Of a DNA stretch of 64,000 nt, positions 7,155 through 14,599 are shown piece by piece; position 1 is the stretch's first letter; every line of letters starts with the position of its first letter. The DNA comes from Flavobacterium noncentrifugens (GTDB taxonomy: Bacteria > Bacteroidota > Bacteroidia > Flavobacteriales > Flavobacteriaceae), in the NCBI RefSeq assembly GCF_900100375.1, contig NZ_FNEZ01000002.1, forward strand, positions 868,001 through 932,000, in the 5' to 3' direction. The notes beneath the pieces are model-generated. The model had not been told where the DNA came from. It made no database searches and saw only the letters and a program-made list of their open reading frames with translations. The position numbers and the translations under genes are program-made.

Positions 7155-7804
7155 TGGATTTCATCAATATCCATACACACCGTTTTTCATCAGATGAAAA
7201 AATTCTGGAAATTGTAAACCAATATCCGAATGAATTTACAGAGTCCATTCCGAATTTTTCAATCGGAATTCATCCCTGGTACATCGATGAAAACCGAATT
7301 GACGACGATTTGAAAATCATCGAAAGCAAATTACAGCAAAAAAACTGTCTTGCAATTGGGGAATGCGGACTCGACAAACGAATCGAAAAGCCGATGGATT
7401 TGCAGGCTCAAGTTTTTGAATCACAATTGGCTTTAGCCGAAAAACATCAAAAACCCGCAATCATTCACTGTGTTGCGGCCTTTCAGGAAGTGATTGAAAC
7501 AAAAAAACGCCTCAATATTTCCATTCCAATGATTATTCACGGATTTTCAAAAAATGAGCACACGGCAAAACAGCTGCTCGACAACGGATTTTATCTTTCC
7601 TTTGGGAAATATTTATTGAGAAATCCCGAACTTGAATCGGTTTTTAAAAGCGTTCCAAATGACCGGTTTTTTCTCGAAACCGATACCATTGAAGAAAATA
7701 TCGCTGACCTTTATGCATTGGCAGCAAAATATAAAAGCCTGCAGATTTCCGATTTGCAGCAACAAATAAAATTAAATTTTAAAACCGTATTTGAGTCGGA
7801 GTAA
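7154..7804 (+). CDS. TatD-family metal-dependent hydrolase
   Basis: A 216-residue cytosolic protein. Its first strand ends in INIHTHRF (the HxH metal site, H7 and H9), followed by GIHPWYI, the metal-ligand strand GECGLD (E near 71), PAIIHCVAAF (H near 110) and the late strand FFLETD (D near 175). These are the TatD-type amidohydrolase ligands in order. Length is shorter than E. coli TatD (about 260 aa), as is usual for the Bacteroidota version. The family acts as metal-dependent DNases or related hydrolases; the exact substrate is not shown here. It overlaps the DUF1684 stop by one base, and the next gene starts 34 bp after its stop. Confidence 0.87.
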   Translation: MDFINIHTHRFSSDEKILEIVNQYPNEFTESIPNFSIGIHPWYIDENRIDDDLKIIESKLQQKNCLAIGECGLDKRIEKPMDLQAQVFESQLALAEKHQKPAIIHCVAAFQEVIETKKRLNISIPMIIHGFSKNEHTAKQLLDNGFYLSFGKYLLRNPELESVFKSVPNDRFFLETDTIEENIADLYALAAKYKSLQISDLQQQIKLNFKTVFESE

Positions 7805-7838
7805 ATCCGAAACCTTAAATCAAAAATCTATAATTGCA

Positions 7839-8573
7839 ATGGCAGAATGGACAGAAAGGGCAGAGCTGCTCTTCAAAAAAGAAGGACTTGAAAAATTAAA
7901 AAATTCGAATATATTGATCGTCGGCGTCGGTGGCGTGGGTTCCTTTGCAGCCGAATTCATCGCGCGCGCCGGAGTCGGTAAAATCACGATTGTCGATGGC
8001 GATGTAGTCGATATTACTAACATCAATAGGCAATTGCCGGCATTGCATTCGACCGTTGGCGAACCCAAAATTGATATCGTTGGAAACCGTTTGATGGACA
8101 TCAATCCGGAATTGCACCTTACGAAAATCCGCGAATTTTTATCACCCGAACGCGCTTTCGAAATTGTCTCCGATGAATATGATTTTGTCATGGATTGCAT
8201 CGACAGCGTCACGCCAAAACTGAATCTGATCATCGCGGCCAAACGCAAAAAGATCAAGATCATCAGCAGCATGGGCGCAGGCGGAAAGATGGAAGCGGCA
8301 AAAGTAAAAGTTGCAGACATCAGCAACACCGAAAATTGCTTTCTTGCCAAAACGATCAAAAAAAGGCTCAAAGAAGTCAAGATAGACAAAGGCGTAAAAG
8401 TGGTTTTTTCATCAGAAATCCAGGATGAAAACAGCCTTAAAAAAACCGATGGGAAGAATTTCAAAAAATCTTTTTATGGAACAAATAGTTACATGCCGGG
8501 GCTTTTTGGATTGTATGCCGCAGAAACTGTCATTCGACATATTCTGAAAAAGGAAGAAACCATTCAGGAATAA
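7839..8573 (+). CDS. tcdA: TcdA/CsdL-like tRNA threonylcarbamoyladenosine dehydratase
   Basis: A 244-residue ThiF/E1-like protein. The start MAEWTERAELLF and the nucleotide-binding loop IVGVGGVGSFAAEF (about residues 23-36) are those of the TcdA branch, followed by VDGDVVDITNINRQ (Asp and Arg that hold ATP) and DCIDSVTPK. TcdA uses ATP to cyclise t6A at position 37 of ANN-decoding tRNAs into ct6A. ATG at 7839 is chosen because it gives the conserved N-terminus; the 16 upstream codons overlap the TatD gene and look unrelated. It sits in an apparent operon with the TatD-like gene. Confidence 0.88.
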   Translation: MAEWTERAELLFKKEGLEKLKNSNILIVGVGGVGSFAAEFIARAGVGKITIVDGDVVDITNINRQLPALHSTVGEPKIDIVGNRLMDINPELHLTKIREFLSPERAFEIVSDEYDFVMDCIDSVTPKLNLIIAAKRKKIKIISSMGAGGKMEAAKVKVADISNTENCFLAKTIKKRLKEVKIDKGVKVVFSSEIQDENSLKKTDGKNFKKSFYGTNSYMPGLFGLYAAETVIRHILKKEETIQE

Positions 8574-8610
8574 ACAGAAACCCAGCTACTCGCAAATCAG
8601 CATCTATTAA

Positions 8611-9267
8611 ATGATAAAAACCGTAATTTTCGATATGGATGGCGTGATCGTCGATACCGAACCCGTGCATTCCTATGCTTTTCACCAGCATTTTAAAAAC
8701 CTCGGAATCGATGTTTCGGATGCTGTATATGCGACGCTTTTAGGCAAATCGACGAAAAATGTCTACCAGAGTTTGAAAGAAAAATTTCATCTTGATGCAG
8801 ATATTCAGACTTTAATTAATCAGAAGCGCGCCATTTTTAATGATGCTTTCGACCACAAACCTGATTTATTTTTAATTGACGGCGTAGAAGATTTAATTAA
8901 AGATTTGTATTCAAAAGGCATGCAGCTGATTGTGGCCTCGTCATCTTCAAAACAAACGATCGACCGCGTTTTTAAGCGTTTCAATTTGTACCAATATTTT
9001 ACCGATGTCGTCAGCGGAGAAGATTTTCCAAAATCAAAACCCGATCCTGAGATTTTTCTTCATGCGGCAGCATTATCAAAAGCGCCAAAAGATAACTGCA
9101 TCGTAATTGAAGACAGCTCAAATGGAGTGAAAGCCGCAAAAGCCGCAGGGATTTTCTGCATTGGCTATGACAGCGTTCATTCGAAAATGCAGGATTTATC
9201 TGAAGCTGATGTGGTCATTCGGGAATTTAGTGAATTGAATTTTGAGAAGATAAAGAATTTGAAATAG
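8611..9267 (+). CDS. HAD-superfamily phosphatase/phosphoglucomutase-like protein
   Basis: A 218-residue HAD protein of the beta-phosphoglucomutase-like subfamily. Motif I is FDMDGVIVDTEP (nucleophile D8, acid D10), motif II is IVASSSSK, motif III Lys lies in FPKSKPDPEIF and motif IV is VIEDSSNGVKAAKAAG. A four-helix cap (about residues 15-85) lies between motifs I and II. Such enzymes hydrolyse or isomerise sugar phosphates. The cap sequence does not let me say which sugar. It follows tcdA by 37 bp on the same strand and faces the photolyase gene. Confidence 0.88.
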   Translation: MIKTVIFDMDGVIVDTEPVHSYAFHQHFKNLGIDVSDAVYATLLGKSTKNVYQSLKEKFHLDADIQTLINQKRAIFNDAFDHKPDLFLIDGVEDLIKDLYSKGMQLIVASSSSKQTIDRVFKRFNLYQYFTDVVSGEDFPKSKPDPEIFLHAAALSKAPKDNCIVIEDSSNGVKAAKAAGIFCIGYDSVHSKMQDLSEADVVIREFSELNFEKIKNLK

Positions 9268-9281
9268 TTTCAGGACGAACT

Positions 9282-10562
9282 TCAGCCAACTGCTTCCTTA
9301 AAAATTTTCAGGCATCTTTCGCGCGCTTCTTTGTGATCTACAATCGGTTCCGGATAGGATAATTCTTCCAATTCGGGAACCCATTTCCGGATGTATTTCA
9401 AATCTTTATCGAACTTTTTGACCTGTTCTGTTGGATTAAAAATCCTGAAATAGGGCGCAGCATCCACGCCGCTTCCGGCATTCCATTGCCAGTTTCCGAT
9501 GTTAGATGATTGTTCGTAATCGAGCAGTTTCAAAGCAAAATAAGCTTCGCCCCAACGCCAGTCGATCAGTAAATGTTTGCACAAAAAACTTGAAGTGACC
9601 ATTCTAACGCGGTTGTGCATGAACCCGGTTTCGTTGAGTTCGCGCATTCCGGCATCGACCATCGGATAGCCTGTTTTCCCTTCACACCATGCTTTGAATT
9701 CTTTTTCGTTGTTGCGCCATTTGATGTTGTCGTATTTCGGGCGGAAACTTTTGGTTACGGTTTCTGGAAAATGCCATAAGATCTGCATGAAGAATTCACG
9801 CCAGACCAATTCGTTTAAGAATGTTTCGTTGTTTTCCTGATAGGCTTTTGCTACGATTGTGCGAATGCTGACTGATCCAAAACGCAGATGCACACCCAAT
9901 CTTGAGGTTCTTAAATCCGGGAAATTGCGCGTGGCTTCGTAGTGTTCAATTAATGTTTTTGAAATGTCGAATTCTTGAATTTTAGTTTTTGATCTTTCAA
10001 AATGGATGTCCGATAATTCTAAAAAAGGATAATGATGTGCTGTAATATTTTTGAGTAAATCTTCTGATTTGAAATGCACAAGCTTTGACTTCGAAAATTT
10101 TTCTTTCCATTTTCTGGAATACGGCGTATAAACGACATAAGGTTTTTCATCGTCCTTCACGACTTCACTTCCCTCAAAAATGACCTGATCTTTGAAAGTT
10201 TTGAATTCTATATTTTTCGATTTCAGGAATTTCTCAATGTCGGAATCGCGTTTTTTCGCATAAGGTTCATAATCGTGATTCGTATAAACCGCAGTGATTT
10301 CGTTTTCCTTTATGAGTTTCTCAAAAACAGTTTCGGGTTCGCCATGAAAAACGGCAAGCGACTTTTTGTATTTGTGCAATTGTGTATTGATTTGTACCAA
10401 TAAATCGGAAATGAAAGTGACGCGCGCATCGTCTTTCGGCAGTTCAGAAAGAATGTTTTTATCGAAAATAAATACCGGCAAAACTTCAGAATCCTGCAAA
10501 GCTTTGAATAAACCTGCATTGTCTTCCAATCTTAAATCGCGCCTGAACCAGAAAATCGTCAT
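9282..10562 (-). CDS. phrB: Deoxyribodipyrimidine photolyase / cryptochrome family
   Basis: A 426-residue flavoprotein that splits UV-induced pyrimidine dimers using blue light. The N-terminal antenna domain starts TIFWFRRDLRLEDNAGLF. The C-terminal FAD domain holds WREFFMQILWHFPE, GYPMVDAGMRELNETGFMHN, RVRMVTSSFLCKHLLIDWRW and NWQWNAGSGVDAAPYFRIFN, the last two covering the flavin and electron-transfer Trp region. Length and motifs fit class I CPD photolyases better than DASH cryptochromes. It is the last gene of an operon with an SDR protein and an SRPBCC protein, a grouping that recurs around photolyases in Bacteroidota. A CPD rather than (6-4) substrate is likely but not provable from sequence. 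Confidence 0.9.
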   Translation of the reverse strand: MTIFWFRRDLRLEDNAGLFKALQDSEVLPVFIFDKNILSELPKDDARVTFISDLLVQINTQLHKYKKSLAVFHGEPETVFEKLIKENEITAVYTNHDYEPYAKKRDSDIEKFLKSKNIEFKTFKDQVIFEGSEVVKDDEKPYVVYTPYSRKWKEKFSKSKLVHFKSEDLLKNITAHHYPFLELSDIHFERSKTKIQEFDISKTLIEHYEATRNFPDLRTSRLGVHLRFGSVSIRTIVAKAYQENNETFLNELVWREFFMQILWHFPETVTKSFRPKYDNIKWRNNEKEFKAWCEGKTGYPMVDAGMRELNETGFMHNRVRMVTSSFLCKHLLIDWRWGEAYFALKLLDYEQSSNIGNWQWNAGSGVDAAPYFRIFNPTEQVKKFDKDLKYIRKWVPELEELSYPEPIVDHKEARERCLKIFKEAVG

Positions 10563-10576
10563 AGAAAATAAATTAA

Positions 10577-11245
10577 TTAACTAAAAGTGTAGACAAGCCC
10601 TGAAATCCATGAACTTTTATCAGATAATAAAAAAGCGGCCATTTGTGCAATGTCCTCTGCCTCGCCAAAACGCTTTAATGGATGGCGCTCTGAAGATTTT
10701 TCCTGTTTGCTTTCGTTGTTTAAGAATTTGTCTGCTAACGGCGTATTGGTCAACGACGGTGCAATGACATTGACACGAAATTTCGGCGCATATTCTGCTG
10801 CCAGTGCTTTTGCAAAACCTTCAACTGCACCTTTTGCCGCTGCAACACTCGTATGAAATGGCATTCCAGTTTGCACTGCGACGCTGCTGAAAAGTAAAAT
10901 ACTGGCCTGTTTGGAAGCAGAAAGCTGTGGCAAAATGGTCTGTAAAACTTTCACCATATTGATAAAATTGACTTGCAGATCTTCAGCAAAAGTTTCGGGT
11001 TTTATTCCTTTAAACGGCCGAAGGTTGATGCTTCCCGGCAAGTAGACAAAACCGTCAATGTTTTCAGGTAATTTTGTGACATCCAGGGTATCATTGGCAG
11101 CATCAAAAACAATGTGATTGACTTTCAAACCGGATAAATTCTCGGAAGTCCGCGACGCAATGAAAACGTTATTTGCGTATAGCAATTCCTTGGCTAAAGC
11201 CAAGCCAATTCCGTATGAACCGCCAATCAATAAGATGTTTTTCAT
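10577..11245 (-). CDS. Atypical short-chain dehydrogenase (photolyase operon)
   Basis: A 222-residue Rossmann protein starting MKNILLIGGSYGIGLALAKE, a variant of the SDR TGxxxGIG loop. The usual active-site serine region is present (ILLFSSVAVQTG). Where the catalytic YxxxK is expected the text is VAAAK inside FHTSVAAAKGAVEGF, so Lys is kept but Tyr is replaced by Val. I recall the same substitution in photolyase-linked SDRs of related bacteria, so it may be a subfamily trait. The C-terminus SSWISGLVYTFS resembles the SDR cofactor/substrate loop. It overlaps the SRPBCC gene upstream by 4 bp (ATGA) and lies 14 bp before the photolyase. Substrate unknown. Confidence 0.87.
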   Translation of the reverse strand: MKNILLIGGSYGIGLALAKELLYANNVFIASRTSENLSGLKVNHIVFDAANDTLDVTKLPENIDGFVYLPGSINLRPFKGIKPETFAEDLQVNFINMVKVLQTILPQLSASKQASILLFSSVAVQTGMPFHTSVAAAKGAVEGFAKALAAEYAPKFRVNVIAPSLTNTPLADKFLNNESKQEKSSERHPLKRFGEAEDIAQMAAFLLSDKSSWISGLVYTFS

Positions 11246-11718
11246 CGCTGTTGCGGATTAAATTCACCAAAAAGTTCGGTCAGTTTTTTTGTGCGGTATT
11301 CGAAAATCTTATCCAGTTCCGGCTTCACCAAAAACGGATGCGCCAATTGCCCTAAAATTCCCATTGGGACTTTATAATGCACAATATCTTCCATTTCAAC
11401 GCCACCGGGAATTTCCTTCAAAAAGTGTTTGTGGTGCCAGAAATTGTAAGGCCCGAAACGCTGTTCATCTACGAAAAATTCCTTGTCTTCCACATGTGTG
11501 ATTTCAGTTACCCATTGCATTTTGAGTCCGAAAAGCGGCGTAATCGTATAATGGATGATCTGTCCGGAGAACATTTTTCGTTCATCGCCTGAAATCGTGT
11601 GAAAGCCCATTTCTTTTGGCGTAATGACTTCGAGGTTTTTAGGATCGGAAATAAAATCCCAAGCCTGCTGCAATGAAATCGGTAGTTTCTGAATGCTTTT
11701 TTTGGTGTATAATTTCAT
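11242..11718 (-). CDS. SRPBCC/START-like ligand-binding protein
   Basis: A 158-residue protein with the SRPBCC (polyketide cyclase-like) pattern. It starts MKLYTKKSIQKLPISLQQAWDFISDPKNLEVITP and continues with strands such as IIHYTITPLFGLKMQWVTEI, ending in a long C-terminal helix (VKPELDKIFEYRTKKLTELF). The fold forms a deep hydrophobic pocket for a lipid-like ligand. ATG at 11718 is chosen because it gives the family N-terminus; 40 further in-frame codons upstream run across the divergent promoter region. It is the first gene of the SRPBCC-SDR-photolyase operon, coupled to the SDR by a 4-bp overlap. Confidence 0.85.
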   Translation of the reverse strand: MKLYTKKSIQKLPISLQQAWDFISDPKNLEVITPKEMGFHTISGDERKMFSGQIIHYTITPLFGLKMQWVTEITHVEDKEFFVDEQRFGPYNFWHHKHFLKEIPGGVEMEDIVHYKVPMGILGQLAHPFLVKPELDKIFEYRTKKLTELFGEFNPQQR

Positions 11719-11865
11719 GGAAATCACTTTTTGTAAAGGTATAAATTGTTTAATGAAAATTGATAAACAATAAACAAAATAATGTTGAGAATATGCATTT
11801 GACTGTTCCGTTCCTTTCTCATTTTCTAATTGCCACATTTTCTAATTTCTTTCAATTTGAATTTG

Positions 11866-11873
11866 TAATTTTG
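11866..11873 (+). promoter_or_regulatory. -7 element of the DUF2911 gene
   Basis: TAATTTTG fits TAnnTTTG and lies 24 bp before ATG 11898. No clear TTG is seen upstream at the normal spacing. Confidence 0.45.
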
Positions 11874-11897
11874 GCGGATAACCTTAATTTATTACAC

Positions 11898-12743
11898 ATG
11901 AAAAAAATATTTTTCGTACTGGCCGTGATCGCAGCTTCGTTTTCGGTTGAAGCACAAGTAAAAACGCCTGCTCCAAGTCCGGCAGCAAGCGTTAAGCAAG
12001 TAGTTGGTTTAACCGATGTTGAAGTAGATTATTCACGTCCGGGGATGAAAGGCAGAACGATTTTTGGCGATCTGGTTCCGTTTGGAAAGCTGTGGAGAAC
12101 TGGTGCAAATGCAAACACAACGATTTCATTCAGCGAAGATGTCGTGATCGACGGAAAGTCTTTGAAAAAAGGGAAGTATGCGTTATACACAACACCAAAA
12201 GCCGACAACTGGGAGATTATTTTCTATTCTGATTCAGACAATTGGGGCACGCCGGAAAAATGGGACGATACAAAAGTGGCTTTGAAAGCGACAGCTAAAG
12301 CAGAAATGCTGAACAGAAGCGTAGAAAGCTTAACGATCGGAATTAACGGTTTGGACAACAATTTCGGCTTCCTTGAAATTTCATGGGAAAAGACTTTGGT
12401 TGCTTTGAAATTTGAAGTTCCGACAGAAAAAACAGCCATGGCAAGCATTGAAAAAGCTTTGGCCGGGCCAACCGCAAACGATTATTTTTCATCGGCGCAA
12501 TATTACTACCAGTCAAACGGAGATCTGACCAAAGCATTGGCTTACGTAAACAAAGCATTGGAATTGAACAAAGAAAAACCGTTCTGGTTCAATAGGTTGA
12601 AATCTTTGATCCAGGCAAAAACTGGAGATAAAAAAGGCGCAATTGAATCAGCGAAAGCTTCATTGGCTGCTGCAACCGCTGCAAAAAACAATGATTATGT
12701 GAAAATGAATAACGACAGCATTGCAGAATGGAGTAAGAAATAA
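11898..12743 (+). CDS. DUF2911 secreted protein with C-terminal TPR-like helices
   Basis: A 281-residue protein with a signal peptide (MKKIFFVLAVIAASFSVEAQ). Residues 30-170 form DUF2911: VEVDYSRPGMKGRTIFGDL, LVPFGKLWRTGANANTTI and LKKGKYALYTTPKADNWEIIF are its typical blocks. Residues 190-281 are helical with TPR character (DYFSSAQYYYQSNGDLTKALAYVNKALEL and a second hairpin). Function of DUF2911 is not established; the protein is probably periplasmic. ATG 11898 is preferred to in-frame upstream ATGs because it opens directly into the signal peptide. A shared bidirectional terminator follows. Confidence 0.87.
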   Translation: MKKIFFVLAVIAASFSVEAQVKTPAPSPAASVKQVVGLTDVEVDYSRPGMKGRTIFGDLVPFGKLWRTGANANTTISFSEDVVIDGKSLKKGKYALYTTPKADNWEIIFYSDSDNWGTPEKWDDTKVALKATAKAEMLNRSVESLTIGINGLDNNFGFLEISWEKTLVALKFEVPTEKTAMASIEKALAGPTANDYFSSAQYYYQSNGDLTKALAYVNKALELNKEKPFWFNRLKSLIQAKTGDKKGAIESAKASLAAATAAKNNDYVKMNNDSIAEWSKK

Positions 12744-12762
12744 CCTGAAATCTGTTTAAAAA

Positions 12763-12796
12763 AAATCCCGCTCTTATGTTGAAAGCGGGATTTTTT
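12763..12796. terminator. Bidirectional terminator between DUF2911 and symporter genes
   Basis: A 10-bp perfect stem AAATCCCGCT/AGCGGGATTT encloses an 11-base loop. It is flanked by an A-run on the left and a T-run on the right, so it can serve both convergent genes. The stop codon of the symporter gene overlaps the right T-run. Confidence 0.85.
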
Positions 12797-14486
12797 ATGC
12801 TTTTATTCGATCGTTTTTCATCACGATTTGAAGTGTCACAGATAGGAAAATCGTTAACATTGCACCAATGAAATTCAGCCATAAAAAGCTTACGACATCA
12901 AGATAATAAATGTAGAAAATCGTCAATTGACTCATGACAGCGCCCCAAAAAATTGCTTTGGCTTTGACGTATTTGATGTAAAATCCGACAAGGAAAATCC
13001 CGAGAACCGTTCCGTAAAAAATCGATCCGATGATGTTGACGAGCTGGATTAAATTTTCGAATAATGTCCCGACACACGCAAAAAGGATTGCAATAATTCC
13101 CCAGATCAAAGTGAAAAATTTCGTGGCATTTACAAAATGCTTGTCCGATTTTTCACCTTTAATATTGCGTTTGTAGATGTCGATGGCTGTTGTAGAAGCC
13201 AATGCATTGATTCCTGAAGCTGTTGATGACATGGCCGCGGAAAGAATTACAGCTAGCAAAAGTCCGATCAAACCTTTTGGTAAATAATTTAAAATGAAAT
13301 GTATAAAGACATAATCTTTATCATTGGTTTCCGCTTTATTATCGGCTTTTGAAATCAGTTCGCGCGCTTCATCACGCAAATCATTCTCTTTGCTGGATAA
13401 TGCTACGAGTTCTTTCCGTAAAATCGGATTGTCGTAATTCTGGTTTAAGTGGTCAATGTAAATCAGGTTGATCTCTTTTTTTTCTTCAGATAATTTGTCG
13501 AGTTTTTGTTCCAGAATGTGGTATTCGTTTTTATATTTCGAATGCTCCACGGCCACTTTATTGTTCGGATTGAAATTTAGCGGCACCGGATTGAATTGGA
13601 AAAATACAAAAACCATCACACCGATCAGCAAGATAAAAAACTGCATCGGCACTTTTAAAAATCCGTTCATGATCAAACCCATCTGGCTTTCCTTGACCGA
13701 TTTTCCGGATAAATAACGGCCAACCTGCGATTGATCGGTTCCAAAATACGAAAGTGCGAGAAAAAACCCGCCCGTAATCCCGCTCCAAAACGTATAACGT
13801 GTTTCAGGGTCGAATGAAAAATCGACCACATCCATTTTATGGTTTGCACCGGCAATATGCATCGCATTGCTAAACGTCATATCGTTCGGAAGCAAATGTA
13901 AAATCAGGAAAAACGTCACAAACATTCCGGTCATGATCACGAACATTTGCTGTTTTTGGGTGACGTTTACGGCTTTGGTTCCGCCTGCAAACGTGTAAAT
14001 AATCACCAAAACGCCAATGGCAATATTCATTAAGGTCAAATTCCAACCGAGCAATGCCGATAAAATAATTGCCGGTGCATAAATCGTCAAACCCGTTCCC
14101 AATCCGCGTTGAAACAAAAACAAACCCGCAGCGAGCGAACGTGTTTTTAAATCGAAGCGCTGTTCGAGATATTCATACGCCGTAAAAACTTTTAACTTGT
14201 GGTAAATCGGGATGAATGTGTAGCAGATGACGACCATTGCGATCGGCAATCCGAAATAAAACTGCACGAAACCCATTCCGTCGTGATAAGCCTGTCCCGG
14301 CGTCGATAAAAATGTGATTGCACTGGCTTGTGTCGCCATAACCGAAAGCCCGACTGTCCACCATGGCGTTTCATTATTTCCAAGAATGTAATCCTCAACG
14401 TTTTTGCTTCCTTTTGTTTTCCAAACGCCATAAACGACGATGAATAATAAGGTTGCCGAAAGTACGATCCAGTCGATTTGCTGCAT
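12795..14486 (-). CDS. Sodium:solute symporter (SSS family) with charged insert
   Basis: A 563-residue inner-membrane protein with SSS signatures: GNNETPWWTVGLSVMATQASAITFLSTPG in the first helices, the QRGLGTGLTIYAPAI stretch and FFLALSYFGTDQSQVGRYL. SSS proteins import an organic solute with sodium. Unusually, a hydrophilic, helical insert rich in Lys and Glu (about residues 310-395: YHILEQKLDKLSEEKKEIN and following) interrupts the membrane helices before LSAAMSSTASGINALAST; it may form a coiled coil outside the membrane. The gene is the last of a tight three-gene operon after a PIG-L protein and a 35-residue membrane protein, which suggests uptake of a sugar- or amino-sugar-like solute, an inference only. 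Confidence 0.88.
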   Translation of the reverse strand: MQQIDWIVLSATLLFIVVYGVWKTKGSKNVEDYILGNNETPWWTVGLSVMATQASAITFLSTPGQAYHDGMGFVQFYFGLPIAMVVICYTFIPIYHKLKVFTAYEYLEQRFDLKTRSLAAGLFLFQRGLGTGLTIYAPAIILSALLGWNLTLMNIAIGVLVIIYTFAGGTKAVNVTQKQQMFVIMTGMFVTFFLILHLLPNDMTFSNAMHIAGANHKMDVVDFSFDPETRYTFWSGITGGFFLALSYFGTDQSQVGRYLSGKSVKESQMGLIMNGFLKVPMQFFILLIGVMVFVFFQFNPVPLNFNPNNKVAVEHSKYKNEYHILEQKLDKLSEEKKEINLIYIDHLNQNYDNPILRKELVALSSKENDLRDEARELISKADNKAETNDKDYVFIHFILNYLPKGLIGLLLAVILSAAMSSTASGINALASTTAIDIYKRNIKGEKSDKHFVNATKFFTLIWGIIAILFACVGTLFENLIQLVNIIGSIFYGTVLGIFLVGFYIKYVKAKAIFWGAVMSQLTIFYIYYLDVVSFLWLNFIGAMLTIFLSVTLQIVMKNDRIKA

Positions 14487-14487
14487 A

Positions 14488-14595
14488 TTATGAGAACATT
14501 TCCATGATTAGACAAAAAACCATGATGTAGATCGCGTTAGCGACCAGAACCCAGGTGTAGCTTTTTTTCCAGACTGTCGATTTATCGGCTTTCAT
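14488..14595 (-). CDS. Small single-pass membrane protein (35 aa), symporter-associated
   Basis: A 35-codon frame starts at ATG 14595, 4 bp after the PIG-L stop, and ends in TAA one base before the symporter ATG. It reads MKADKSTVWKKSYTW then a hydrophobic helix (VLVANAIYIMVFCLIMEMF). One cytoplasmic basic segment and one membrane span are predicted. The exact fit between two genes with no wasted bases is strong evidence that it is translated. Small one- or two-helix partners are known next to some SSS transporters (for example YhdT beside PanF); whether this one works that way is inference. Confidence 0.78.
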   Translation of the reverse strand: MKADKSTVWKKSYTWVLVANAIYIMVFCLIMEMFS

Positions 14596-14599
14596 AGGT

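Noticed and set aside
7820..8464. 214-codon open frame on the minus strand
   Set aside because: It is antisense to the tcdA-like gene, which has clear family motifs; no start context or family match for the antisense text.
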